Part shown: positions 50,801-64,000 of the stretch, piece by piece
Position numbering within the stretch: the first letter of the stretch is position 1
Layout of the letters: each line of letters begins with the position of its first letter
Origin: Seriola aureovittata
Taxonomy: Eukaryota > Chordata > Actinopteri > Carangiformes > Carangidae
Direction of reading: 5' to 3'
Length of the DNA stretch: 64,000 nt
NCBI RefSeq assembly: GCF_021018895.1
Contig: NC_079375.1
Span: forward strand, 16,023,992 to 16,087,991
The notes under the pieces: generated by a model
Database searches by the model: none
What the model saw: only the letters and a program-made list of their open reading frames with translations
Told to the model about the DNA's origin: nothing
Translations under genes and position numbers: made by a program

Positions 50801-53800
50801 TCCTGGTCAAGATCCATATGGGTGCCTGTTCTCTATAACACAGAAAAGAAGCCTTTCATTTCCCTGTGGCATTCTAATCAAATCCCTCCCTGTAATTACT
50901 GACTGAGGAGAGTCCAGGTACTGGCAACAGAGTCAGGGGCATTGATACACTCTTTAATGGCACTAGTTGTTTATGAGCCTGAGTCCACCTACACGCACCG
51001 CTAATGGGCTGCACATAGCCCAGTCATGAATATGCATTCTCACCGTGGATGATAGTTTCAAAAACTAGACCACAGAATGAAAAGGAACAACAAATAGTGT
51101 CTGTCTGTAACTGGCTGTCAGCAAGAAAAGGTAATATGCAAATTTAGAGCCTGTCTATCTGCAGCATTGTATTGAATGGAGAGCTGCTTTTTGATATGTT
51201 TGAATAGGACTTGATCAAAGAGCAGTCAGTTGGATTACCCTGTTAAGACTGCTTTACAGCATGGATATGTTTTTTCCTCTACCAATGATCTGCAATATAA
51301 CATCTTTTCTGTCCAAAGTCTTAACTGAAATTTATTGCTGCCAAATAAAAATAAAATTAAAAGCTGCTGAGCTTAAAAGAAAGCACATTAAAATATGTGT
51401 GGTATCAGAAACAATTAAGGTGCTGGGTTACACAAAAAGCAGCCGTGACGTTGAATAACCATGACCATTAATTGTACATCAAACACACCCAGAAAGAAAC
51501 TTTTTTCATTGTAAGTCAAGGCTCTGTCAGCATACAATGCTAGAAAACAATAAAGATGTTATCCTCTACACAGCACGCTGACAGCTATTGAGTTGTCATT
51601 ATACGATCATGAAGTCATTTCCATGCCTAACTTGAAAGCATATTATTATGATTAAAAACAAGAGGGAAATGTCAATCAATGCCAAGCCATTATTGCTTCA
51701 TATTCTGTCTCTAGAGATCCCCACATGCTCATGTTTCATTTTTTTCTCCAGTTTATATTATGATCCTATTACTATCACAGTGGGGGGCATTTTATTGAAT
51801 GTTTTCCCCAAAACCTGGGCAAAGTGTTTACTTAAACTTATAATCTTTGAATTCCAAGAGACAAGACTGATGTGTGAAATTATGTAACACAGTCATTTAT
51901 CAGCCGTACTAGACAGGCATGATGCTTCTGAAGGCACAATAAAGAAGTTTGAGGTGAGGGGTCCTCAAATACAGTATACAGCACCACAGCTGGTTTTATA
52001 TTCAATTATATTACAGACCCTGTAAGTACATTCTCAATTTCTGCTGGAAAATGCTGCAGAGCTCTTGGGGACCATCTTTTATCTTGTTAAACTCTGAATA
52101 TAGGTATTGTTGGGACTATGTGTTCCACATAGTATAATATAGCACAGGTATTCATGGGACTATGTGCTGTGTTTCCTGCCACTGAAGTTGAATACATCTC
52201 TTATTCATGTATGATGCTGTCTTTCCACCGGCGCTTGTCAAGACTTGCAAATGTTAGTTTTGCAGTTATATAAGGGCAACAGCTATATCTGAGAGGCACA
52301 AACTGCCAGTGTACCCTTATCTATACTTAACATGGCAGCTTATACCCATAGGGGGTCTTGTCTTGCCTATTGTGTCACAGTTAGGGAGAGACCAGAGAAT
52401 TTTGTTGGAATGAAATTTAAAATTCAAGAAAATCCATACGAGTTATTTTTGAATAGAAAAGGCAGATTCTTACACAGCATGTGTATTGTTGGAAAAATCA
52501 CCTATATTATCAGAATATATGATTAGCACAAAAAAAAAAACTGTGAATTTGCCCTGTAAAGCAGCTTAAAGCTTGGTTTCAACTTTTAATCGTTTGTCAT
52601 AACATTCAGTATTGATGACTAAATAAGCAACAATCAATCAAACAACATCAACAAAAACATTTTTAGTTCATCTGCTTCATTAGGACCGACAGTTGCATCT
52701 CCCTGGTAACATAAGCAAACAACTACTGTCATCACATTCTGATTGTAGTTCTTGTATTCCTAGATTGCGATTGGTTCACAAAAACATGTGATATCACCTT
52801 TTTCAACAGGGCCAGGCCAACTCCATACCAGCGAGACGTGCATAAGGATAATGCAGATATGTAATTTTCTCATGAAAAATGAGTGAGACTCTTCTAAATG
52901 TTTGCAAATAATATTGTTCAAGTGCAACCCCCATCACTCACTGTCAAACTCTGAAAGAACATATCTTTTTAGATATCCTCATGTCCACAAAACTGTCATC
53001 CGTTGCTTGAAGCACTGCCTCAGATAGTCATCCAGAATTCATAGAATCATTCTAAAACTAATAATCCAAATTTAAATATCTTTCTCCCACGGTACTTTGA
53101 GTAAAAAATTCAAGTGCGTGCACAGAAACATTGCTGACTACATGAGCTTCATTGCGTGACTGTGTGGAAGACCTTGACTGGGACTCCACCACGGTTAAAG
53201 CTGCCCAGGGTGAATTCCTTATCTGCATATTCGTGGCTCTGCATTTCTCCTGTTTTCTACATAAAAGTATAGGCGCTGCCTAATTAGACTTCCTGGGTCA
53301 GAGGTTACAGAGCTGGAGGAGAGAAGGGTCCTCCAGGGAAGGGCATGTCCAGATGTGGCTTTCCATTCCTTCACATCTCTTCTTTTTTCCATTATACCTG
53401 CTAGTCGTGCAGAACAGCTTGTGGACAGCTGCACATTAGACCTACAAGAATGGTTAAATAAACTGTTCACGGATACATGGATTCTGTATTTTTCTCCAGT
53501 ATGTTGACGTATTGAGGCTATTTGTGCAGATATACTGTACGTTACATTCACAAACCACCACGACACAATTGCTTCTGACAAAGGATTTGGCTGTTTTTAT
53601 TATTGTCAGTCAAAAGATTTAAAGCTGACACGAATGATGCTCTATTCTATAACTCTCAGGCTGCAGTTAATTTATGCTATTGTGCAGGAATAAATAGGAA
53701 AAGCCCCTGTTTAAAGACGGTTGTATTCCACAAAACACATCATCAATTACTAAACTCTGTCACTTTGATTCATAAGTGGCCCACGAGCAATATCCCAACA

Positions 53801-55086
53801 CATGGGCAGCCTTTTCATCATCTTCAATTACTAAGGGAGGACACCTGCATCTGCAAACACATGCTGAGTTTGCCTACTTTAAAACATTTGTAGCAAAAAG
53901 CAGATTGTTTGGGATATATAAAAACAAATATTGATGCATATGGTGTGTGTGTGCAGTCTGAAAAGCATTGCTGACATAAGGCGGAATGGGACCAAAAATC
54001 AGGATTTGAGCTGTTTTGTGTCTGATTGCATAAGTATGGTAGGCACAGGTTGAGAGCTGAAAATGCTTAAGGCCGATGCTCACAAAACATACTGCTCAGA
54101 ATGAAATATATTCCCAATCCTGACTAACTGCATTATCCAATTTCCATCCATAGCAGTAAGAGATAATAAAGTGAGTAAATGCAAATGTAAATGCTCCAGT
54201 ACATGATGCATAATTGCCCTATTAATTGCTTGTTTGCTGCAGAAATGTTGCTGGGCTTTGGTACAATATCTCAGAGCTTGTCCCAGCGGAGAGATACCCC
54301 CCCTCTTCTTGCAGCCGTACTCGTTCTCTGTCCTCTATCTTCCTTCCTGTGGCCTGTGTTTACTGTATGTACTGAGGCAGAGAGCAGCAGTCTCATCACC
54401 ATCATTTCAATGAGAGATGGAGTCATCACCAGCCAAGTCCCATCGCTGCGGCCCCAACACAATTGGAAGGGGGAGGGGGGGGGGCTGTGTTACCATGACG
54501 ACCACATCAAATTGGTCAAAGTGAGACTATTCCAGCCAAAAACTTTGTTTTTTTTTTTGTTTAGTTTTCTTTTCTTTTTCTCTGTGATTGTTCTGATATG
54601 CTAATCTATCAGCAGCAGTAGTAGTGGTGGTGGGGTGAAGCAGGCTGGCGGGTGAAGAGGGGGAATAAAATTGTAATAAGGCAGCTGTGAGGGACACCAA
54701 TCTGCAGGGAAAGCTACTTTATGCAGAAATCCAATTTAAGAGATTGGCTTAGCGGCTGAGTCATTGAAGGTAAATCCAATGGTAATTATAGGTAAATCAA
54801 AGGTGAAAGCATGCAAAACACTCCCGTACACAACTCTCTCTCCCCCTCTCTCTCATTTGCTCTCTCTCCACCCACCACCCCCCTGCTATACTCATTACTA
54901 CATATCACTATGTTGCTTACCAAAGAGAGATGGGAGCAGGGTGCCGGGGCATGAAATATAACCATATCTGTGGCCCTTAGCCTTCATGGCTTCAATGAAC
55001 TTGACATTCCTGCTCACACTTCATTTAGTTCAGTAATTAAACAATATCCTGTTATTTCAATGCCACTGGACAATTTAAATATTGTT
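44856..55086. other. Gene-poor region, no coding gene recognised
   Basis: No open frame here shows a recognisable domain or plausible splice structure. Long T or A runs occur at about 45304-45333 and 50682-50704, and a GA-rich run at about 48458-48488. Stretches around 49800-50400 are AT-rich, with many TAATTA-like motifs, and resemble conserved non-coding elements by composition only. Confidence 0.55.
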
Positions 55087-55470
55087 TTAAAGGTCCCATT
55101 TTGTAGATGGTGAGATTTCCATGTCCTCTTTAGTTATAAAGCAGCTGTAGGTGCCAAATAAATACTGTGAAGGTATCAAAATGCTCAATCCACAGAGAAA
55201 TGCACACACGTCGTATTCAAAAACTGTGCCTAAAAACAAGCTGTCAAGACTCTCTCTTTGTGATGTCACACCCATACAGCTCCCAGAGCACTTTAGTCCG
55301 AATTAAACTGTCTGTTCATTTCAGCGCCTGTGGTTGGCCTGGCTGTGTGTCACTCAGGAAACAATCAGCAAATCAGAGGCTCTGAGAGCAACACAAAAAT
55401 CCCTGTTCTTGCTAGCACACCAAAGAGAAGCATGAGATATAATGAAAACTGTAAAATATGGGACCTTTAA
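55087..55470. mobile_element. MITE with TTAA ends (non-autonomous DNA transposon)
   Basis: The element begins TTAAAGGTCCCAT at 55087 and ends ATGGGACCTTTAA at 55470. The terminal inverted repeat is 13 bp and perfect and includes TTAA at both outer ends. It is 384 bp long with no coding capacity. TTAA ends suit the piggyBac or Kolobok type of target site. I recall very similar ends in abundant fish repeats but do not assign a family name. Confidence 0.8.
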
Positions 55471-55604
55471 TACTTTTGCCTCTGCCTGTCAAATTCCTCC
55501 AAGTGCTGTAAAGCTGAGAAAACTAGCATAGACCATTTTGTCTTTTGATTGCGTTGACATCTGACCTGTGAAAACAGCCCTGCCTTTTGCAATCAACCTT
55601 ATAC

Positions 55605-56670
55605 TACAGCAGCAAGAAAAAAGCATTTCAACCCTTTGGAAGTAGGCCTACCTGGTTTTCTGCGTTTCTGAGTAGTGATATGATGTGGTATGATCTTCAC
55701 CTAAGTCAGACCTGCTTAATGTTCAGGAGGAATTTTGGACCATTCTTCCTGCTTCAGAAACTCCTTCAGCTCATTCTGTAGTAGATTTACTTTGATGTTT
55801 ACTGAGCTTTTCCCCTCAATGATGGCGAGCTGTCCAGGCCCACAGGCAGAAAATCAGCCCCAATTCCTGAAGCTCTGTCCATCGTACATCACCGGCAGGA
55901 TGTTTTCATGTGTTGCATGTCCTTCCCATACCATGCAACCTTACTTTAATCAGTCCACAGAAGTCCCTAGTGCTGTTGAGTGTCACAGTGCTCTTCAGGC
56001 GTGTATGTAATTTTTTTTTGGAGAGCAGCAGCTTCCTTTGTGGTGTCCTGCCATGAACACCATACAACCATGCACCATGATTTGCTTATATTTGACTCAT
56101 GAACAGAGACATTAACAAGCTCCAATGTTTATTTTAAGCCTTTTGGAGTCACCCACTTCTAGTAGCCACAGAACTAAATCATCTGCATTTATAGACAGTC
56201 TGTCTGACTGTGGACTGATGAATATCTAAACTCTTTGAGATGACTCTGGAAATCTCCAATTCTGCAAATCAACAATTCTTGATTCTAAGTCTTCTGAGAT
56301 GTCTTTTTTGTGAGGCAAGGTTCACATCTTTAGATGGGCCTTGTGAACAGCAAACAAACAAAATGTTTTAAAGTAGTAAGCATTTTAAAGTATGTCTAAC
56401 CCACACCTCCAATAGTTTTATTGACTGGACTCCAGGTTTACTAACTATTGATTCCACATAGCTTTGGTTAATGCCATTAGCTGAGGGGTTCACATACTTT
56501 TCCCAGCCAACATTGTGAATGTTGGAATGATGTTTTCAGTATGGGAAAGAACAATACAAATAGATTGTGTTTGTTCATAATTGTGACTTAGATCTGACTA
56601 CATTTAGGACAAATTTATCCATATATGGAAGTAATTCCAAAGGGTCCACTTAGTTTTTCTTGCCACTGTA
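55605..56670 (-). mobile_element. Tc1/mariner transposon with both ends, inactive
   Basis: The left end TACAGCAGCAAGAAAAAAGC (55605) and the reverse complement of the right end, TACAGTGGCAAGAAAAACTA (from 56670), form the terminal inverted repeats. Both continue to a shared ACCCTTTGGAA block. TA lies at both outer ends, as expected for Tc1/mariner. The interior carries a minus-strand transposase relic. The total length of 1066 bp is shorter than the usual 1.5-1.6 kb of full Tc1-like elements, which points to internal deletions. Confidence 0.85.
55800..56322 (-). pseudogene. Tc1-like transposase remnant
   Basis: Read on the minus strand from about 56320, the frame gives KKDISEDLESRIVDLQ, equivalent to the first DNA-binding helix-turn-helix of Tc1 transposases. 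It is followed after a stop by a stretch matching VHQSTVRQTVYKW in decayed form near 56200. Near 56030 a CGACACCACAAAGG-type stretch matches the DTTKEAAAL region. The start codon is lost, and stops and gaps interrupt every frame. The DDE catalytic residues cannot be placed. No active enzyme could be made. Confidence 0.65.
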
Positions 56671-58662
56671 TATCATTAACTACAACTAAAGCAAGGATAA
56701 TGATCATAGTGAAAGTGTGCCAACTCAGACACCTTCTGCTGGGTAAACGCCAACTTCCCACCGGGGGTGGATGATTGTGAGGGAAGGCAACAAAAACAGT
56801 CAAATTTTCATAGCCAAAGAAACCAATCTCTCAGACAATAGCAAAGCAATACGAGGAACACAAGGTATTTTTTTGAGACTCTGACATATAATCCATGGTT
56901 TGACATTATGGAATGACATTTTAGAAGTAGCTTCCCTGCTTTCCTATTTGTTCTGCCCACTGAGACGCACAGAAGCAGTAATTTGTTAGATTGTAGATAG
57001 AGGGCTAATAAATAGCCGAGCTAGCAGCTCACAAGTCATTTATACTGACCTTTTATTTCAGGCAAAATCAATTTTCTGTTAATATGCCACTAATAAGGAG
57101 ACACCTTTTATTTGTTTGGCTCTCAAACTGCATTGATGCTTTTTAGCGGAGTTGTGGCCAGACGTCCCGCCATTGCATTTTGATTTGTTGACTGAAATCA
57201 GCCACTTTGAAATGGTTCACTGAAAGCTGTAAAGGTGAATATTAATGTGACAGCCACAATGCAACTGGTGCACGGCACAGGAGTACAATCACAAGAAAAC
57301 AAGAGCGGACGGCAGGGTTCAATCTGTTTTTTTTCCATAGAAAAGCAGCTCTGCATGGGGTTTACAAGGCCACCTAATTTATATTCGTACAATAGGTTGC
57401 CAGATTTTGTCTCCTGAAACACTAACCTGGTACTCCCCTTCTGTTTTCATTTGGATAAACTATTGATAAATCTACATCATAGACCGAGCTGTTTTTCAGT
57501 GCATTCATATGTTTAGTGTGCATTATTTGAGTGATGTCTCTCTTTATGGTTTTAATCCCTCAGCTGAAAGCAGAGGTTTGCTCTGTTCGGTGACACCTCT
57601 TGGAGAGCAGAGTCAACCTTGTAATAAAAAAGAAGCAACCATGTGATAGAATAATTTATTCACACTGTTAGTGTGGCCTTTATTTAGTATTTCAGTCTAT
57701 TTGCAAACCTTCAAATGTGTAAACTGTGGTAGAGTTACATTAAAAAGACAATCAGATAGCAAATCAGATTGCAGCTAACATTTGGCCAAAGTTCCCTAGG
57801 ACCGCTGTTACTGAAACTAACCTGTGTCCAGCTTGGGTCAATAAAGGCTGATAGGAAGAGGTTTGAGTCTAAGTTTCTCTGACAAAACAATCAAGTTAAG
57901 CCATAATGCACAATTTCGCCAGTGATGCATGTGCTTATGAAAGACTGTTTGATCGTCCCATGATTTGGTTTCAAGGCAACCTGGTTAATCTCCAAGGGTC
58001 TGGGGTGAAGACATATCAGCAGGTCTGTTGTTACCTATTGTCTCAATATGATTTATTCTCTTCCTCTCCTTGGAGAAACATAAAGGGACTGTGAAAAGGA
58101 TCCAGCAGGCCAGGCAGCTGTATTATGGAGATTTGAGCCACCAAAACACTCATGCAAACACGCGTTCAGATCACAAATGCCAGCCTTGCTCATAGCATAA
58201 AAACCTTGTATTGTCAGTTCCTCCCCCTTGCCTGCATTTTTACTCTTCTCACTTACCTCTACTTCCCAATTTATATGTAAATTCCCTCTCCCTTAAACAA
58301 TGCTATATGCACAGCTATCCTTTAGTGGCAGAGGCCCAAAAATCTACAATAAATAGCCTGAGCCCTCGCGTGGAAAGCAGCCATATGACTCACTGCAATT
58401 TAGTACTTTAACTGTGGCCTTGTGAAAACACCAAATGACACCTAAAAGTGTACATTTTCTACCGATGGCAGCTTGCAACTAAAAATATCATATTGAACAT
58501 GTTGTAACAGCCAAAGCTTGCAATAAAAGAGAAATGGGAACAATCTGTCTGTTATACAAGAGTGTACGTGCTTCATCTTCCCCATTCACAATGTACCAAG
58601 TGTAATATTCACTGACATTGCAGTACAAGGGAGAGTAATGTAACGTCAAACCTAGATCTGAA

Positions 58663-58681
58663 TCTATCTATCTATCTATAC

Positions 58682-58750
<69 letters not shown>
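58663..58750. repeat. (CTAT)n microsatellite
   Basis: A tetranucleotide CTAT run of about 88 bp with a single ACAT interruption near 58680. Confidence 0.95.
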
Positions 58751-60054
58751 ACAATGTAGTAGTAAAATACTGTACCACTGAGCTCACCCTCTTCTATACT
58801 TTTCTATGAGAAATTCAGTACTGTATACAGTACAATAAAAGCTGCCATCAGTATGCACACACTGGAGAAACGCACCAAACTGCACTTAATGTAGATCAAG
58901 TCTATGCATTTGTATTGACAAACACCCACACAAATGCATTCACACAGGATTGGCAATTCCGAGAATTCTATTATTCCATTGTTTTTTCCTCCAAGGAACG
59001 CTCTGTACCCTAATGATCATTTATTGATACATCCATGAAACATTTATCATCATTAACTAATTGCTATTTGCTTGCTTTTAATGATTAATGACCATAAATT
59101 AATGTGGAATTCTTTGTTTGATCACATAATATTGGAGTCTGAGCAACAGCACCTGCTAAAATTTTACTTCCATAATCAGCAACAAATGTGCCTCTTAACC
59201 CATTTGCTTCTTTATTTTCAATGAACACCTCAGTGGGAAAACAGAGGAGGGTTTCTAATGGGACTGTCCAAAAAAAGGAAAAACACTTTATATTTTCAAG
59301 ATTACCCCATGCTGAGCTTGAGGGCTTTGAGAAAATAACTTGATAAGAAATTCTCAGAACTTGCAAGCTTTATTTGATGCCCTACCACTGTGAGGCGAAT
59401 GGCCAAACAATATTTTGATGAATATGTTTTTTAAACTTTTCACTTTGGATAAAACCCCATGGCTAAAACTGCAGTGACTGTCAACAGATGGTGGTCAAAA
59501 AGTGTTAGGTTCATCAAACATTTATATTTCACCACTTACCATAAACAAGCTCTGTTTTGAAGCAGAGTCTTAAAAATACAGGAAATTATCTCAAAAGATG
59601 ATTAAATTCCACTTAAGACTGCACTTAATGGTTTCGACTGATGCTGTAAGTGTGAGTTATGGTCTTCATTTACATTTATCATATATCACCTTGACCACAA
59701 AAATCCAACCGAAATACATAATTACACATGTTGCACAATGCACATTTTAAGATCTCATTTACACTTGTAGAATATTTGAGTAATTGGCTGAATAGCAGGG
59801 ACTGCTGTGGTCTGAATGTTCTATGGAGCGTTAAACGATGTTGAGAGGTTCTGCCGTGGTGTTGAGCTAATACAATTTGTTTCCTGTGCCTCTGCTGCTT
59901 TGCTATGCTGGATTAGTTTTCTGCTTTCACTGCTCTGCCTCTATCCATCTGAAAGAGGGCAAGCCACCATCCACCAACAGAGGTGCAGAGACCAGTGTCG
60001 AGCTGGGCTCAGCACTCTGTCTTCTTATGATGTGTTGTACATGCACATGCAAGG

Positions 60055-60097
60055 GCACACACACGCACACACACGCGCACACACACAGAGACAGACA

Positions 60098-60195
<98 letters not shown>
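60055..60195. repeat. (CA)n microsatellite, compound
   Basis: CA repeat with CG and GA interruptions up to 60100, then a pure run of about 95 bp to 60195. The overlapping His-Thr and Cys-Val open frames on both strands are products of the repeat. Confidence 0.95.
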
Positions 60196-60196
<1 letters not shown>

Positions 60197-61616
60197 CCTT
60201 ACTGTGTGTATTGTGACCAGTTTGCCAAAACGCTCCATTGCTCAACCACAGAGAGGGATTAATCTGTTGGCAGCTGGCCCTCCAGATCTCAGTGCAAAAC
60301 GCCCATCTCCCATACCCTTCCTTCAAAATGAAAACATATCCTCAGAATCATCTCATCTACATTAGCCTCTTTGTCAGCATTCATTCTTAAAGGCAGGCAA
60401 TGAATTGTGCAGCTCAGATGCTGGGTGAGAGGTCAGATACAGAATCAAGAGCAGCACGGCGGAGAGGGATTTAGCAAAAAGGAGAAACTGTGTGAAAAGG
60501 GGTGAGAGTGGAGACAGGGATGCAGTAAGCACGAAAGAAAAAAAAATCAGATGAGAAAATCAGAGGGAGGTGGAAACTGATTCAGAAGGAGGGTGTAGAG
60601 ATGAGGTGGGCCTCTGAGAAGCCACACTCTGGGAACAAGGTGGGTGTGTGGGACAGAAACACGGGTCAAACTTATTTACCTCTCTGTGGTATCAGAAGAG
60701 ACTGTGGTGGCATAGATGGTGGTGGCTTCAATTCCAAATCTTAAACTCACTTTTGAAATCAACAACTGAGACAAGTAGTGAGGCAGTAGCGTGTGTGGTT
60801 GTGTAGATTGGGAAATATTATTGAAAGCATCAGTGACTCCCTACCATGAAGTACTGTAATGTAACATGTCTCTGGGGATCAGCATTTGCTCTTCTACTAT
60901 TAAATATTCCCATGGTGACTTATCCCTGCCTATTTATCATAATATTCATACAATGTATCTTACAGAAGTATTTATTTAAGGATTATAGCAGCAGAGATCA
61001 GGGGCTTTTATTATTGCATGTCTTACCACTGGCTATGCACTTAAATTATGCAGTAGCACCCCCTGTGGTTATAGTAGCTCATACATCTGGATTATTGTGT
61101 GAAAGCACCAAAGCCACATGAAATGCTAGATAGACAGTGATCTGCTGGTCAACACAATTTAAATTACATCCCGTCTGTATCAGGCTGATATATTATTATT
61201 TTTCTAATAAAGCCTTAAATTACTGAATCTTTTTGTAGTATGTAGGTGTATAGTGCCCTTCTCTAACTCCTAACTCCTCACTGAGCATAACACAAGTATC
61301 TACCCTTGATTGCTACTCATTATCATACACTTAAGTCTGAATGAAGGATGGAGAGAGAAAAAAAGGAGCATGATTTGATGCCGGAGGGGACTTCTACTTT
61401 TAAAAAAGGCTACTTTGTGAGTTCATGCTTTTGGAGTGTTTTGATATGTCATTCAAGTGGTTACCTCTTTTTCTTCCTGCCTCTGCTATACCCTCTAAAA
61501 ACATTTCCACATTGTTACTACACACTGTGCAGCTGACTAAACAGGACCCCAACACAGATCTACTCAAACACACAAAAAGGAGCTATTTGTAAGTATTGAT
61601 ATTGCTACATAGCCAA

Positions 61617-61959
61617 AGTTAGCATTAATAGCTGTTTATTTACCGATCTGGAGGAAACATTGCAAGCTCAACATCTAACTTCATTCCTTTATTTGCAAAG
61701 AGCTGCCTCCAGTGGTTGAAATTTAATTGTTTTGCCTCTATTTCTAGCTATCACTTCTTTTCTTCTACTGAAGTTAGCATGCTAATCAGCCAGTCTGGCC
61801 AGACCTTCTCATCACTTTCCGATACAGAGTCACTGTAGGGTCTAGCTCTGCCCTGAAGAAGTAGCGCTGCTAAGTGGGTGTGTTATAACCTCTTGAAAAT
61901 GCAATGATGGCTAAGGCTCTTGGCAAGACTGGTAAGTAAACAGCTGTTAATGCTAAACT
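61617..61959. mobile_element. MITE-like element with 30-bp inverted repeats
   Basis: The left arm at 61617-61649 and the right arm at 61926-61959 are reverse complements at nearly every position, apart from two transition differences, one indel and a two-base swap. The shared block includes AGCTGTTTA followed by TTACC. The interior of about 276 bp has no coding capacity. The style resembles small non-autonomous DNA transposons common in fish. The true outer ends may lie further out, and I see no clear target-site duplication. Confidence 0.6.
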
Positions 61960-64000
61960 TTCAAGTGGCTTTTTTAATGCTGGGAATGATTGTTAGTGCT
62001 GTAAATTACTAGCCTGAATCACCTGGTAGCACGATTCCAAAGTCCCGTAACCCCCCCCCTGTTTTTTTTCCCCCTTGGATCCACACTGATCTTATTCATG
62101 GCCTCTCTGGAATCCAACTGAGGGAAATCAGTCGTGGCGACGGAGAACTTTAATCCCTGAATATAGCCCTAAATCCAGCATTTTCCCATCTCTGTCTATG
62201 AGTCTTAATGTGCCTTTTCACACATGTATCCATCACACTCCAAAAGAAGATTGAAACGGTGCTTTATACTTAAATTTTGCACTTTGCTCCTACATTTCAC
62301 AGGCACTCAACCTCTTAGTTAGGACCCAAGTTATTAATGTGCTGTGCTCAGCTCGCCACACACTCAGAAATGCATACACTTTTGGGTGAAGGGCGTTTCA
62401 TAAAGCAGTGCATTATTATTATTAGAGCATGGGCGCTGTGCCCAGTTGCCAGTGTCGGGTTGAGCAGAAGCAGTCATTAAATTTAAATTGAGCAATATTT
62501 TCTTTCGATGCTGCGGGAGCTCGTGTAGGGTGGATTCATAGTGGCTCGGCACTACTCGTTTATTTGTTGCATAAACTCAACTTTATTTGCTTCACCCATA
62601 TGAGTGCGTGCGTTCATCACTGGCACACTTTAATAAACCTGATGCATGATGCTAAATTGCTAACTTATTAGCATCCCATTGATGATGAAATTTATTAGTT
62701 GACTGTAATTTTGAATCTAAACAAAGGTGCAGCTGCAATATTCAACCCAGCAATGGTTGGAGGAAAATCAAGTCAGTTTGAAAAGTAAGAAATTGTTCAA
62801 CTGAAAACATGCTTCCACATTAATATAAATTAATGCAGGGGCATAACAGCCCATATGCAGGTGCTCTGTATGTATTGAGATAGCCACATCATCCATATTC
62901 AAGAAGCTTCTACAATATGCAACTATTCAACATGAGGCTGCAACATGCATTATCAGTCCTGCCCTCCTCCTCTTCAGTTGGTCAGGTTCACTCTCCAACA
63001 CTTGCCAATCATTCTGCTCTCTACTTTGATACAGTATCTAGCCTGAGGCTGAAGTAACTGGTATATCTAAAGCCAGCACAGGCTCTGACAAAGCAGCCGG
63101 TCAGTGCAAGCAAAAGTAAAAGCAAGTAAAAAAACAAAAACAAACAACAAAACCCCCAACCGTTCTCACCCACATTTTTTGAAAAGCATTGCCTGCCACA
63201 CATTCCGCTGGAGCACCTTTTTCTTATTGCTTTCTAACATTTGTGATCTTGGAATTAAAATTAGGGCAATCCTAAAATTTTCAGCATCAAAAAGATGACA
63301 TATTTACCTATCTTTGAAAACTTATGTCCTGTTTAATTTTTATACTCATGATTATTCTTTGGAAAATGGAAAAATGGCTCATTTATTTTGACTCAAGTTT
63401 GAAAAAAACAAAAAAAAACAACAGACAGAACCTGTCTGTTGGACATCAGTGTTGAAATATCTGACCTGCTCTTCATATAAATAATAGACATCAAAAGGAA
63501 AATGAATATGTCCACATTAATCCTGAATAATCATGGTGCATATCAGAAAACGTCTTTGAGGCGTTGAAATTTTGGGGCCTGTATTGGAATATTTCTCTGG
63601 TGGAACTGAAAATAAATACCCCCCAAAATGATATGAGACAACTCTTCTTTGTGAAGTTTTTTGTTTACATGAGAACATCATGTGACCTGCTATTTCAACT
63701 GTGTCCACTATATCAAAGTTGCTGCATAGTGTGGTGGTTCCTGGTCACGCCACAAAGACTCATTATCAGAAAACATTGTAATACTTGTCCTATTTTTACT
63801 CACTCTTACTGGTGGATAATGTTATGTTTTGCAGGTTGAAATGCACTTTAATTCCACATGGTGTTTTTCATTCTTATCTTAGATGCCAACAGAATGAGAG
63901 AGCACCTCTCCTATTATCCATTCAGTCAAAGACTGGCAAAGCAGTTAACTGCATGGCTCCTCTGCCCCTCATGCTTTGATCTTCCCTTGGCATTCTCTCA

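Larger units (their letters stand above)
56671..64000. other. Gene-poor region, no coding gene recognised
   Basis: Apart from two microsatellites and a MITE-like element, I recognise nothing here. The segments about 58930-59110 and 62390-62710 are AT-rich with many ATTA/TAAT motifs and look like possible conserved non-coding sequence, on composition only. No exon with known protein similarity is visible on either strand. Confidence 0.5.

Overview
The window is vertebrate nuclear DNA, almost certainly from a ray-finned (teleost) fish. The evidence is GT-AG spliced exons of an Eph receptor, degenerate Tc1/mariner elements of the type abundant in fish, small inverted-repeat transposons, a 3' LINE fragment and long CA/GT and CTAT microsatellites. 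There are no operons, CRISPR arrays or other prokaryotic features.

Layout. (1) 1-8995, plus strand: the 3' end of an Eph receptor tyrosine kinase gene, best assigned as ephb1. Four exons (3537-3686, 5634-5827, 6997-7152, 7984-8092) join in frame to give the last 202 residues: the C-lobe of the kinase domain, the linker, the SAM domain and the C-terminal tail. A 3' UTR follows, with AATAAA at 8968. The introns hold two facing copies of a dispersed repeat and a decayed Tc1 element. (2) 8996-13289: non-coding DNA with a possible distal poly(A) signal at 12140. (3) 13290-30590: about 17.3 kb of tandem satellite built on a unit of about 36 bp, roughly 450 monomers. It has nested higher-order duplications. 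Embedded in it are three copies of a 338-bp non-satellite cassette carrying splice-acceptor-like tracts and, in two copies, AATAAA. (4) 30591-64000: no gene that I can support. It holds microsatellites, a long inverted repeat (37432-37547), a frameshifted 3' LINE fragment (44096-44855), a TTAA-flanked MITE (55087-55470), a Tc1/mariner element with both ends (55605-56670) and a second MITE-like inverted-repeat element (61617-61959). In mammals EPHB1 is followed by a long gene-poor interval, which fits this picture.

The only protein-coding gene supported is ephb1. The many long minus-strand open frames in the satellite come from a 36-bp (12-codon) unit that lacks minus-strand stops, and they should not be read as genes. 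The part most worth a second look is the satellite with its co-amplified cassette.
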